Source: a virus. From it: a stretch of DNA of 53,806 bases. The notes beneath the pieces are model-generated. The model worked only from the letters and a program-made list of their open reading frames with translations, ran no database searches and was not told where the DNA came from. Below are positions 23,807 to 31,323 of this stretch, piece by piece. Location of the stretch: positions 1 through 53,806 of IMG/VR virus record IMGVR_UViG_3300042402_003976; one strand, written 5' to 3'. Numbering within the stretch: the first letter of the stretch is position 1; each line of letters starts with the position of its first letter. The translations under genes were made by a program, and so were the position numbers.

Positions 23807-25513
23807 ATGAAAAAAATATTAGGAATACAAAAAGATCATAATGCGGCAGCTTGTTTGTTTTATGATGATGAATTAATTTATTACAATCAAGAAGAAAGAC
23901 TTTCTAGAATAAAAAAAGACAGCGGTCTTCCTATTAAAACTATTCAAGAAATTTCAAAAATTGTTTCTGAAATAGATGTTCTTGTAATTTCTGGGTATGA
24001 TCATTTTGAATCTGAAATTTTTTCTATAATATCTAGTATTCAAAAACTTGGGTTAAAGCTCAGTTCCCAGTTTGTATATGCTCCCTATCACAAAAGTCAT
24101 CACTTGTTTCATGCTGCTAAAGCATTTTATAGTTCTGGGTTTGATACTGCTCTCGTGGTAGTTCAAGATGGAAGAGGGTCTTACTATAATTTGAATAATG
24201 GCGGGTTAGCATTTGAAACCACATCTGTGTTTTCTGTTAGTAGTGATAATAAATTTGATTTAATATATCGAAGATTTTTCACAAACTCTACTGTAAGCGA
24301 CGACACTAAAATAATCTGGGATAATAATTTTACACAACAAAAAATTGATAGGCCGACATATCTTAACAGACAATCTAAATTAGAAATAAGAAATGATTTT
24401 GATGTGGGATTTATGTATGAGGGAACTTCGAGAAGTTTTGGTTTTGACGACGAGGGTGGAAAAATGTTGGGCATGCAATCTTACGGAAAACACAATGATG
24501 CGTTGCCTCAAATCCTAGATGAAAATTTGATATTTAATATGAAAGTATTTAATTTTAGTCGACACAAAAAACATCAAGGTTTTAATCGTTCTGATTATCT
24601 TGCATTGGCTGATCGAGATGCTTGTATTGATTTTATGTTCATGGTTCAAAAAGCGTTTGAAAAAACCGGATTACATTTAATAAACAGCATGCTTGATCAA
24701 ACCAAGAAAAAAAATCTCATACTTACTGGAGGCACGGCATTAAATGTTGTTGCTAATAATTTTTATCGACGTGAATTGCCTGATGACATCGACATATACA
24801 TAGAACCCCTATGCGGTGACGAAGGCAATTGTATAGGTGCCTGCCAGCATTATTACTATGAAGAGAGAAAGTCAGCGAAGGTTAAAAAATCGTTGCCAAT
24901 ATATATTTGCGGGAATACCCCAAAATACGAGTTTTCACTTCAAGAAAACGAAGTTGAAATAGCTGGCATTGATGCAGCAGTTGTTGCTGATCTGATAAGA
25001 TGCGGCCATATTATTGCTCTATTTCAAGGCAAAGGCGAAGCGGGTCCTCGCGCATTGGGAAATCGTAGTTTGCTGTTTGATCCTAGGATAGAAAACGGTA
25101 AAGACATAGTTAATGCTGTAAAAGGTAGAGAGGCGTTTCGTCCGTTTGCCGCAGCAGTGATGTTAGAACATGTCGATGAATGGTTTAATTTAGGAAAACT
25201 ATCTCAGTCTCCGTTTATGATGTATGCAGTCGATGTAATACAAGATAAATCAGCTCTTATTCCTTCAGTGGTTCACGTTGACGGAACCTGCAGAGTGCAA
25301 ACTGTTACTGTTGATCAAAATCAAAATTTATACAACATACTGTCTGCGTTTAACAAAGTCACCGGAGTCCCAGTGTTACTTAATACTTCATTTAATCTTG
25401 CAGGCGATCCTATTGTCGAAACCATTCACGACGCTATCAATTCTCTACGTCGATCTAAGATTGAATACTTGTATTTGCCCGAAATTAATAAATTGCTTTA
25501 TATAAAGAATTAA
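23807..25513 (+). CDS. O-carbamoyltransferase (NodU/CmcH family)
   Basis: 568 aa, the usual length. The family transfers a carbamoyl group from carbamoyl phosphate, through carbamoyl-AMP, to a hydroxyl of a sugar or antibiotic. Visible motifs: KDHNAAACL and NQEERLSR near the N-terminus, SHHLFHAAKAFY with VVVQDGRG, GGKMLGMQSYGK, the Kae1-like LILTGGTALNVVANN, and in the YrdC-like C-terminal part GEAGPRALGNRSLL (about 411-424), VKGREAFRPFAAAV, HVDGTCRVQTV and PVLLNTSFN-AGDPIV. It appears complete. No clear Shine-Dalgarno precedes the ATG. A hydroxylase just upstream could make the hydroxyl that is carbamoylated, but that is inference. Confidence 0.93.
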   Translation: MKKILGIQKDHNAAACLFYDDELIYYNQEERLSRIKKDSGLPIKTIQEISKIVSEIDVLVISGYDHFESEIFSIISSIQKLGLKLSSQFVYAPYHKSHHLFHAAKAFYSSGFDTALVVVQDGRGSYYNLNNGGLAFETTSVFSVSSDNKFDLIYRRFFTNSTVSDDTKIIWDNNFTQQKIDRPTYLNRQSKLEIRNDFDVGFMYEGTSRSFGFDDEGGKMLGMQSYGKHNDALPQILDENLIFNMKVFNFSRHKKHQGFNRSDYLALADRDACIDFMFMVQKAFEKTGLHLINSMLDQTKKKNLILTGGTALNVVANNFYRRELPDDIDIYIEPLCGDEGNCIGACQHYYYEERKSAKVKKSLPIYICGNTPKYEFSLQENEVEIAGIDAAVVADLIRCGHIIALFQGKGEAGPRALGNRSLLFDPRIENGKDIVNAVKGREAFRPFAAAVMLEHVDEWFNLGKLSQSPFMMYAVDVIQDKSALIPSVVHVDGTCRVQTVTVDQNQNLYNILSAFNKVTGVPVLLNTSFNLAGDPIVETIHDAINSLRRSKIEYLYLPEINKLLYIKN

Positions 25514-25514
25514 A

Positions 25515-26237
25515 TTATTTTTTAATAAGAAAAGTATTGTTTGATAAAAATTTATTTCTAATTTCTAATTCTTTTATAGATTCATTGTAGTCTAGTATTT
25601 CTATTTCTTTTAAATTTAATTTTGCAGGAATAATTTGAAACAATGGAGTTCCGGCAGGAATAGTAAATTCTTTATTGCATTGATTGATTTTAATTATAGC
25701 ATTTATATTATAAAACTCCCCCGATTCTAACAATCCGTGAACTGCTGTAAACTCTGTTATATCAGGGTAAGGAATAGGAATGAACATTAATTGCCAACCT
25801 TTGGGTATAGACACAGACCACGGAAGTGTGATTTTAATCAATGATTGCGCTTGTTCACTAGACAGCGGAACAGCATGTGCTGGCTCTTCCCCCGAAAACC
25901 AAGAAATCAGTCGTTTATCGAAATTTCGATCTTTGAGATAGGAAAAAATTCCTTGAGGAATATGACATTCGAATCTCCCATCTCCTAGCGGCCTAATAGT
26001 TAGATCAAACCACGACTGCACGATATATCCGTGTTTCATAATTGGAAACACTCCTGGACACTTAACAATTCCGGTTATTTGTTCATACGCACCTTTTTTC
26101 GATGCCATTTCTTTAAATGCTATTGCTGATTCTCTAACCCAATTAAACTTGTAAGAGCTAGCTGGAATAATGGGATACGTCTCCTTGATTTCCGGAAGCT
26201 CACAGTAAAATTTTATTTTATCTTTTTTAAATATCAT
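25515..26237 (-). CDS. Unrecognised protein of the halogenase island, type A
   Basis: 240 aa, no family named with confidence. It is beta-rich and soluble. Notable parts are VKCPGVFPIMKHGYIVQSW (about 58-76), an IPKGWQLMFIPIPYPD segment (about 143-158), VHGLLESGEFYN and a final FTIPAGTPLFQIIP. This CPG--- / IP-G-- layout is faintly echoed by the protein at 27438, suggesting distant kinship. No catalytic triad or metal site stands out. Its ATG directly follows the stop of the oxygenase upstream (TAA-ATG), and it is the last gene of the seven-gene leftward operon. It faces the carbamoyltransferase with a 1-bp gap. Confidence 0.75.
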   Translation of the reverse strand: MIFKKDKIKFYCELPEIKETYPIIPASSYKFNWVRESAIAFKEMASKKGAYEQITGIVKCPGVFPIMKHGYIVQSWFDLTIRPLGDGRFECHIPQGIFSYLKDRNFDKRLISWFSGEEPAHAVPLSSEQAQSLIKITLPWSVSIPKGWQLMFIPIPYPDITEFTAVHGLLESGEFYNINAIIKINQCNKEFTIPAGTPLFQIIPAKLNLKEIEILDYNESIKELEIRNKFLSNNTFLIKK

Positions 26238-26822
26238 TTACCATACCCATGAAACAAAACTGTATCGAGATCCCGAAGTAATTTGAGTTACTTCATGCGG
26301 ATACATAAAATTACTAGGAAATACCAATACTGATCCTGCTTTAAGTTCAATCTTTTCTTTTTCCCACAATAAAAAATCGCCACCCTCAAAATCTTCGTTG
26401 AGTAGCCCTACGATCGATAGTATCGGAATACCTTTGCGTTCTCCATCAAAGATATCACGGATGTGGTCGCAATGTAATTTCATATTAGTATTTTTGTCGT
26501 ATTTGTGAAATTTTATTGTAGTGTAATCGTGCCAATTTCCGAACCATTGAAATTTTTTATAAAACGATGCAAAGTCAATCAGCACATACTGATGAATTAT
26601 ATTCCATAACATTTTATCTATGTGTTCTTTTTCTTCAGTGTTGGTTCTTGTTTGTAAAAAATCATCACCGACATGTATATAGTCTCCTGAAGTATTATAA
26701 AATTGATGAGTATCCCAAGAAGAAGTTTTTAACGAGTCTATTGCAGATTTACAAAACTCTTTTGAAAATACATCATGGTATACTCTTACATAGTCTTTAA
26801 TATTTGTTGGAAAATTAGTCAT
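26238..26822 (-). CDS. Prolyl-4-hydroxylase-type Fe(II)/2OG oxygenase
   Basis: 194 aa with a clear P4H-like catalytic domain: KLHCDHIRD with His117-x-Asp119, the SIVGLLNEDFEGGDFLLW strands, the AGSVLVFPS turn, His176 in MYPHEV, and Arg186 in TSGSRYSFVSWVW. These supply the two-His-one-carboxylate iron site and the 2-oxoglutarate anchor. The N-terminal ~75 residues are helical, as in PKHD-type hydroxylases. It starts 1 nt after the preceding oxygenase gene and is part of the tight leftward operon. Side-chain hydroxylation of a protein or small molecule is likely; the substrate is unknown. Confidence 0.88.
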   Translation of the reverse strand: MTNFPTNIKDYVRVYHDVFSKEFCKSAIDSLKTSSWDTHQFYNTSGDYIHVGDDFLQTRTNTEEKEHIDKMLWNIIHQYVLIDFASFYKKFQWFGNWHDYTTIKFHKYDKNTNMKLHCDHIRDIFDGERKGIPILSIVGLLNEDFEGGDFLLWEKEKIELKAGSVLVFPSNFMYPHEVTQITSGSRYSFVSWVW

Positions 26823-26823
26823 A

Positions 26824-27441
26824 TTATATAGTTAAATCTGCAGCGTATTCATTGCTACCAAACATTCCTTTAACAAACGCATTGAAGCCTAAAATAATTC
26901 TCGAACTGTTGCTTTGATTTTTATCGACCGAGTGTCTTAACCACGAGGGAAAAATTATCATATCGCCAGTTAACGGAGAATAAGACCACATGTCGGAGTT
27001 AAATTGATTGTAATTTTTTAGATCATAATTAAAAGAAAATTCATTTTTTAATGAAGATTTCTGATAAAAATTTATCTTGCCACAATTTTCCAAACTTTGC
27101 AAATATAGTACACCCGAAATAATACTATTAGGATGATGATGTATGCTATGTTCTTCTCCTGGATCTGATTTTGCTATCCAACTGTTTGTTATATAAAATG
27201 TCTGCGTTGATTGAAAAACATTATCTACAAACTGTTTTAAATGCATTTCGCAAATATCTTTATATTGTTGAAACTCAGGCTTGTCTAAAACTTTTGTATT
27301 TTTTGATACAGAATTTGTTTTTGTTTTTGTTTTTATAAATTCTAAAGTATCAATACACGACAAATTGCCATTTAATGAGTCGATTTCGTTTTTAGAGTAA
27401 TATAATGGAACTGCAAACAAAGGAGTAACATCAAAATTCAT
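26824..27441 (-). CDS. Fe(II)/2-oxoglutarate oxygenase-like protein (HxH type)
   Basis: 205 aa. It opens with PLFAVPLYY, a typical start for this subfamily, then TNSWIAKSDPGEEHSIHHHPNS with His101/His103, SGVLYLQ, a GKINFYQ strand, and the distal MIIFPSWLRHSV with His170 and Arg181 followed by ILGFNAFVKGMFG. It is the fullest match among the three HxH members. Its ATG overlaps the stop of the upstream gene as ATGA, indicating coupled translation. Substrate unknown. Confidence 0.85.
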   Translation of the reverse strand: MNFDVTPLFAVPLYYSKNEIDSLNGNLSCIDTLEFIKTKTKTNSVSKNTKVLDKPEFQQYKDICEMHLKQFVDNVFQSTQTFYITNSWIAKSDPGEEHSIHHHPNSIISGVLYLQSLENCGKINFYQKSSLKNEFSFNYDLKNYNQFNSDMWSYSPLTGDMIIFPSWLRHSVDKNQSNSSRIILGFNAFVKGMFGSNEYAADLTI

Positions 27442-28130
27442 AGTAAGTTTTCTTTTATTTCTTTAAGAATGAGTTTTTTATTTCTAAAAGCCTTGTAATA
27501 ATTTTCTAATGATCTAAGCGGTGAGTTGGTCAACCGAAACCCGTCTTTATTGTAATCTGATAGTTTTTCATTAGATCTAAATTGAACAAAATTAATTTGT
27601 TCGTCGGTGTGAATTCTCATATAAGAATAAATTTCTTCTTTTTCTATTTTAAATTCGTTGTATCTAGCTTTGAGAAAAAATGAAAACTCACTATTTCGAA
27701 ACCATTTTCCTATATTAAATTTGCCGGCAGGAATAAGACACCGTTCGGTTATATTGTTATCTTCTAAGAATGGATATTCGTAAAATGTAACATCTAATGA
27801 TGGCTCTTCAGTAAAAAATATATATCTATTATTAAAAGAAAAAAACTTTTTTTCTAAAGATCTAATAGTTATATGCTCATTAAAAAATTGTTGATTATAG
27901 CTTTCGGTCTTTAAATTACCGTCTTCAATTCTAAAATTATAGTCATATATGGATTTTAAAGCAAATAAATTTTTTAAATTTCCATTAAATGCCGGGCAAT
28001 AATTTAGCAACGATTGTGGTTCTGCATGATTAACTTTATATTTTTGATAAAATCTAGATGCAACACTTTCCGGAGGATGTGCTAGCATCCACTCATTTTC
28101 TAAACAAGCCCAGTATACAGTTATTGCCAT
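27438..28130 (-). CDS. Unrecognised protein of the halogenase island, type B
   Basis: 230 aa, not recognised. It is aromatic-rich (Phe, Tyr, Trp) and soluble, with no membrane segment. Marked parts are VYWACLENEWMLAHPPES (5-22), LLNYCPAFNGNLKN followed by a YDYNFRIEDG strand, FFTEEPSLDV, and CLIPAGKFNIGKWFR. The CPAF and IPAGKF positions recall the CPG and IPKG parts of the protein at 25515. It begins 3 nt after halogenase 3 and ends overlapping the next oxygenase, so it probably works with them, perhaps as a binding or carrier partner. That role is speculation. Confidence 0.75.
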   Translation of the reverse strand: MAITVYWACLENEWMLAHPPESVASRFYQKYKVNHAEPQSLLNYCPAFNGNLKNLFALKSIYDYNFRIEDGNLKTESYNQQFFNEHITIRSLEKKFFSFNNRYIFFTEEPSLDVTFYEYPFLEDNNITERCLIPAGKFNIGKWFRNSEFSFFLKARYNEFKIEKEEIYSYMRIHTDEQINFVQFRSNEKLSDYNKDGFRLTNSPLRSLENYYKAFRNKKLILKEIKENLL

Positions 28131-28133
28131 AAT

Positions 28134-29591
28134 TTAAAAATTATCCCTAACAAGTTTTAAAAATTCTTTATGAGAAAAAGTAATTAAATTTTTATCAATA
28201 TTAAAATGATTCAGAGCAATTTGTTCTGCCTCAGATCTTATTAACGGGTTCAATCTGGCATACTCATCTTTGATGGACTCACGATTAAACAAATTTAATC
28301 CCTCCATTACTAGTATAAAATTAGGGTCTGTAAATAACACATAATCTGATTGCTCGTTAAAATCTTCTTTAATAGGTAATTTGTTTTTCCATGTCTTTAA
28401 TTTATGTTTTAAAGTATTGGGAATCTCTATTGATTTGAGATCTTTCCAAAACATTGTATCGTCTTTGTCTGTCATATAATGTAATGCAACAAAGTCTCTA
28501 ATATTTTCCATAATATCATTGACTGACTTATTATAACTGGTAATTGTGTTATTGTCAAATTTGCTTAAACGATGCATCAATAAAAATGATTGCTGTATTG
28601 ACGTGCCGATGCTACTAGCCTCTAACGGTTCGACAAAATTTGCACTTACACCAATCGCACAGCAGTTTTTAATCCACACTTCTTCAAGACACCCGGGATC
28701 GAAATTGAATTGCTTGTTGACAACTATTTTTTTACCGAGATAGTTTTCTACTTCTTGTTGAGCTTGAGTAGCATCAATGTAATCACTGTCAAAAATATAA
28801 CCATTTCCGTGTCTTCCCCACACTGGGATTTTAAACATCCATCCGTAATCCATAGCTCGGGCCAAAGTCCACAAATTGTATTCTTCCTCATCCTCTGTCT
28901 GAAATGTTATTGCAGATTTCATTTTCAAATATTGACCATACGATTTCCATTTTCCACCCAATTTTGTAATCAACATTCTTTTAAATCCTGTGCTGTCAAT
29001 ATAGAAATCGTATTTGTAATCAAAATATTCGCCGGTGAGATTATCGATATAACCTTGACTGTCTAGATTTACTTCTTTAATTTCGTCCTCAATTATATTA
29101 ATTCCTAATTGCATTGCAATCTTAATTAAAAAATCATTTAACTTGTGTGTGTTGAAATGAAATTGATTAAAAGGATACGCTGTTGGATTATTTAGAAATC
29201 GTTTATCTATTCTATTTTTCCAAAATATTTTTGGAGTAAGCTGGGGATCGGCCTTGGCTATTTGATGTGCATATACATAATGATATTGACCAGTTTTGCT
29301 ATCTAGTGGACTTCCGATACCGTGTAGATAATCTTTTAAGCCCCAATTTTCAAACATTACACCGGATTTATATGTGGCATCAGTTTCTTTAATCAACGCA
29401 TATTGGTCAATGCCCACATATTTCATGAACTCTTTCCAGTGTTCAGTTGACCCCTCACCTACTCCTATAATTCCGATATTTTTTGAATGCACTACATCAA
29501 TTTGAATATCTAGTTTTTTCTTCAAAATTATTGCAGAAATCAAGCCGGCAGTCCCGCCTCCAACAACTAATACACTGTTCACAGATCTCAT
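28134..29591 (-). CDS. Flavin-dependent (tryptophan-type) halogenase 3, variant signature
   Basis: 485 aa from the ATG at 29591, which overlaps the upstream stop as ATGA; a longer frame to 29636 exists but lacks support. Motifs: GGGTAGL (11-17; Leu replaces the usual Trp), GVGEGSTE (43-50), candidate Lys75 in TYKSGVMFENW, the signature Trp251-Met-Phe253-Lys-Ile-Pro256 in which the second Trp is Phe, and FVEPLEASSIG with Glu324. The core is intact, so activity is plausible, but the Trp-to-Phe change could alter the site that suppresses flavin oxidation of substrate. It sits in the middle of a leftward operon with four oxygenases. Confidence 0.9.
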   Translation of the reverse strand: MRSVNSVLVVGGGTAGLISAIILKKKLDIQIDVVHSKNIGIIGVGEGSTEHWKEFMKYVGIDQYALIKETDATYKSGVMFENWGLKDYLHGIGSPLDSKTGQYHYVYAHQIAKADPQLTPKIFWKNRIDKRFLNNPTAYPFNQFHFNTHKLNDFLIKIAMQLGINIIEDEIKEVNLDSQGYIDNLTGEYFDYKYDFYIDSTGFKRMLITKLGGKWKSYGQYLKMKSAITFQTEDEEEYNLWTLARAMDYGWMFKIPVWGRHGNGYIFDSDYIDATQAQQEVENYLGKKIVVNKQFNFDPGCLEEVWIKNCCAIGVSANFVEPLEASSIGTSIQQSFLLMHRLSKFDNNTITSYNKSVNDIMENIRDFVALHYMTDKDDTMFWKDLKSIEIPNTLKHKLKTWKNKLPIKEDFNEQSDYVLFTDPNFILVMEGLNLFNRESIKDEYARLNPLIRSEAEQIALNHFNIDKNLITFSHKEFLKLVRDNF

Positions 29592-30106
29592 ATCGTTGCA
29601 TTGGTCCATTGATAAAACATAAAATTTATAAGACATCTAACTTTTTGGTCTGTACAAGTAGTTCCAGCATGAAGTATGCTATCAAATATTACTAGCCTGT
29701 TTTCTACAGAATCAATTTTAGTTCCATCTTTAAAAATGGTATAACCGTTGTTGGTGTTTATGTAAAAAATAGCAATTTTTCCGTCAAAAAAATCATGATC
29801 AAAATGATAATCGTGAATCACTTGTTCATCTGTTCGAGGCAAGAGATTGGCTTTGATTCTAACAATAGCTGACGGATTCAATATATCTATGATTGGATCC
29901 AACAAATTAATCCAATTACTACACGGACAGTTCTGTTTGTAAAATGTATGTGTAAATTGATAGTTATTTAAATTATCTAATTCTACATGTTCCGGTCTTA
30001 CAATTAGAGAATTAAATGCCCATGTGATATCTGGACCAAGCATGTTTTTTTGTATTTCTATGAATTTATCATGTGGAAGAAAATCATCGAAGATTCTATA
30101 AGTCAT
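29588..30106 (-). CDS. Fe(II)/2-oxoglutarate oxygenase-like protein (HxD type)
   Basis: 172 aa. The C-terminal half shows HDYHFDHDFFDGK with His101-Phe-Asp103, the IAIFYINTNNGYTIFKDG strands, LVIFDSILHAGT with His146, and KVRCLINFMF with Arg157. The N-terminal half has an FDDFLPHDKF opening common in this superfamily. It is one of the shortest members here, close to a minimal beta-helix domain. It begins 2 nt after the upstream oxygenase gene and overlaps halogenase 3, so the pair should be made in similar amounts. Confidence 0.8.
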   Translation of the reverse strand: MTYRIFDDFLPHDKFIEIQKNMLGPDITWAFNSLIVRPEHVELDNLNNYQFTHTFYKQNCPCSNWINLLDPIIDILNPSAIVRIKANLLPRTDEQVIHDYHFDHDFFDGKIAIFYINTNNGYTIFKDGTKIDSVENRLVIFDSILHAGTTCTDQKVRCLINFMFYQWTNATI

Positions 30107-30108
30107 GA

Positions 30109-30759
30109 TTATTTAAATTTCGGACCTAGCACCCACACAACTATAGATTTTCTTATGCCAGCTGTTACAGGAGTTACTCTATGAAGGCTCATAGAAGGAA
30201 ATACAATCACAGTTCCTTTTTTCATTGCAACTGATTCACTTTTCGCTTCATGTCCAAATTGAAAATCACCACCTTGAAAATCTTTTTCTGGTTCATTCAA
30301 TAACAAAGTCAATGACAATTTTCTTGTTTCGAAATATCCGTTAGAAAGAGAAGTACCAAATATTAAATCAGTGTGCCATGTGTAATGCCCTTGTTCTGTT
30401 CCATGATATTCTGAGTATTGGAACTGATCGTAGCCATTTATATCAAAGTTATACCAACGTTCATTTATCTGCTCTATGATATGATTTAATCTTTCAAAGA
30501 TCCATTGGTTTTTGTCGTTAAAATGATGAAACGATACTTTAGATGTTCTAACCGAATCTACAACCTGGGGTTTTACAATAGTCTTATCATTTTCATCTTC
30601 AGCTGCGATACTAGCGGCATCTAATGTGGATGTATCCATCTCGCTACAGATTTTTTCAATTTCTTCATCAGAAAATGCATTTTCCCAAAAACAATAAGGA
30701 TATGTAATTAGTGAACGTTCAGTTGGGTTGTTTGATATTCTTCTGTAATTATAGCTCAT
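30109..30759 (-). CDS. PKHD/P4H-type Fe(II)/2OG oxygenase, first gene of the operon
   Basis: 216 aa from the ATG at 30759; the frame extends upstream only to a TTG at 30789 inside a hairpin, which I rejected. Catalytic motifs: HYTWHTDLIFG with His129-x-Asp131, KLSLTLLLNEP, FQGGDFQFG, GTVIVFPSMSLHRV with His193, and AGIRKSIVVWVLGP with Arg203. This layout fits PKHD-type hydroxylases. An insertion rich in Asp/Glu/Ala (41-60) follows the first helices. It heads the seven-gene leftward operon and carries a 13-bp hairpin just before its start codon, so its translation may be controlled. Confidence 0.87.
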   Translation of the reverse strand: MSYNYRRISNNPTERSLITYPYCFWENAFSDEEIEKICSEMDTSTLDAASIAAEDENDKTIVKPQVVDSVRTSKVSFHHFNDKNQWIFERLNHIIEQINERWYNFDINGYDQFQYSEYHGTEQGHYTWHTDLIFGTSLSNGYFETRKLSLTLLLNEPEKDFQGGDFQFGHEAKSESVAMKKGTVIVFPSMSLHRVTPVTAGIRKSIVVWVLGPKFK

Positions 30760-30762
30760 AGC

Positions 30763-30796
30763 AATCTCGTTGATATCTTTACTTATCAACGAGATT
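30763..30796 (-). promoter_or_regulatory. Perfect 13-bp hairpin directly before a start codon
   Basis: AATCTCGTTGATA (30763-30775, plus strand) is exactly complementary to TATCAACGAGATT (30784-30796) across an 8-nt loop. On the minus strand the 3' arm ends 3 nt before the ATG at 30759 and contains the only Shine-Dalgarno-like bases (CGAGA). There is no T-run after it on the minus strand, so it is not an ordinary terminator for the leftward genes. Confidence 0.75.
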
Positions 30797-30799
30797 TAT

Positions 30800-30807
30800 T
30801 ACTTATA
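30800..30807 (-). promoter_or_regulatory. Late promoter variant TATAAGTA before the oxygenase-halogenase operon
   Basis: TATAAGTA (7 of 8 to consensus) would start transcription near 30794-30795, i.e. at the outer end of the hairpin at 30763-30796. Confidence 0.45.
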
Positions 30808-30819
30808 TCAGAAATGAGT

Positions 30820-31323
30820 TTACGGTCTTAATGTCCAGCTATTGGTATTTTCGTTATAATCATAAAGATTACCATCAGTTGGATATGCGGGCCTGTTGTG
30901 AACAGGAACCGCCGGAGGAGGAATTTCAACCCACTGTGAGGCCAATTGCACCCATATATAAAGTTTTCCATCTTGAGGCATAGGCACAGGAGGGTTGTAA
31001 CAGCATTTTTCTTCATCAAATATCCAATCAGAAGGACCGCCACTATCTATCCAGGCTTGCTTTCTTCGGTTTTGTGTGGCAGTTTTTTCTTCAGGACTCA
31101 TGGGATAAACATACCATACATCTTTGATCACATCTCCTACCCATTCGTAAAAAACTTCTTTGACTTCATAAGGGCCAATTTTTGGAGGAGGAACCCTAAC
31201 AAATTCAGCCCAAGAGTTTGGAAGATTGTCAAGATCCACAGATGGGTATGCAGTAAGCATATTTTCTCTCGTGATAGGATGATCAATGGGTTTGTTATCC
31301 AACAACTTGATATAGAGTTGCAT
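30820..31323 (-). CDS. Possible fibre assembly or tip protein
   Basis: 167 aa from the ATG at 31323, which overlaps the adhesin stop (TAATG). Residues ~1-65 include MQLYIKLLDNKPIDHPI and NLPNSWAEFVRV, followed by a YEWVGDVIKDVWYV strand and a helix with MSPEEKTA--NRRKQAW. The C-terminal part has two short PPVPMPQDGKLYIW and YPTDGNLYDYNENTNSW repeats of the Asp-Gly-x-x-Tyr-x-Trp kind common in fibre accessory proteins. Its place right after a glycine-rich adhesin recalls fibre chaperones of other phages, but this is inference. Confidence 0.65.
   Translation of the reverse strand: MQLYIKLLDNKPIDHPITRENMLTAYPSVDLDNLPNSWAEFVRVPPPKIGPYEVKEVFYEWVGDVIKDVWYVYPMSPEEKTATQNRRKQAWIDSGGPSDWIFDEEKCCYNPPVPMPQDGKLYIWVQLASQWVEIPPPAVPVHNRPAYPTDGNLYDYNENTNSWTLRP

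Noticed and set aside
25505-25545. Possible bidirectional terminator between carbamoyltransferase and type A protein
   Set aside because: Only an AT-rich stretch with a very weak inverted repeat; no GC stem.
29592-29636. Upstream start for halogenase 3
   Set aside because: It overlaps the preceding oxygenase by 49 nt, while the ATG at 29591 gives an ATGA overlap and starts just before the FAD motif.
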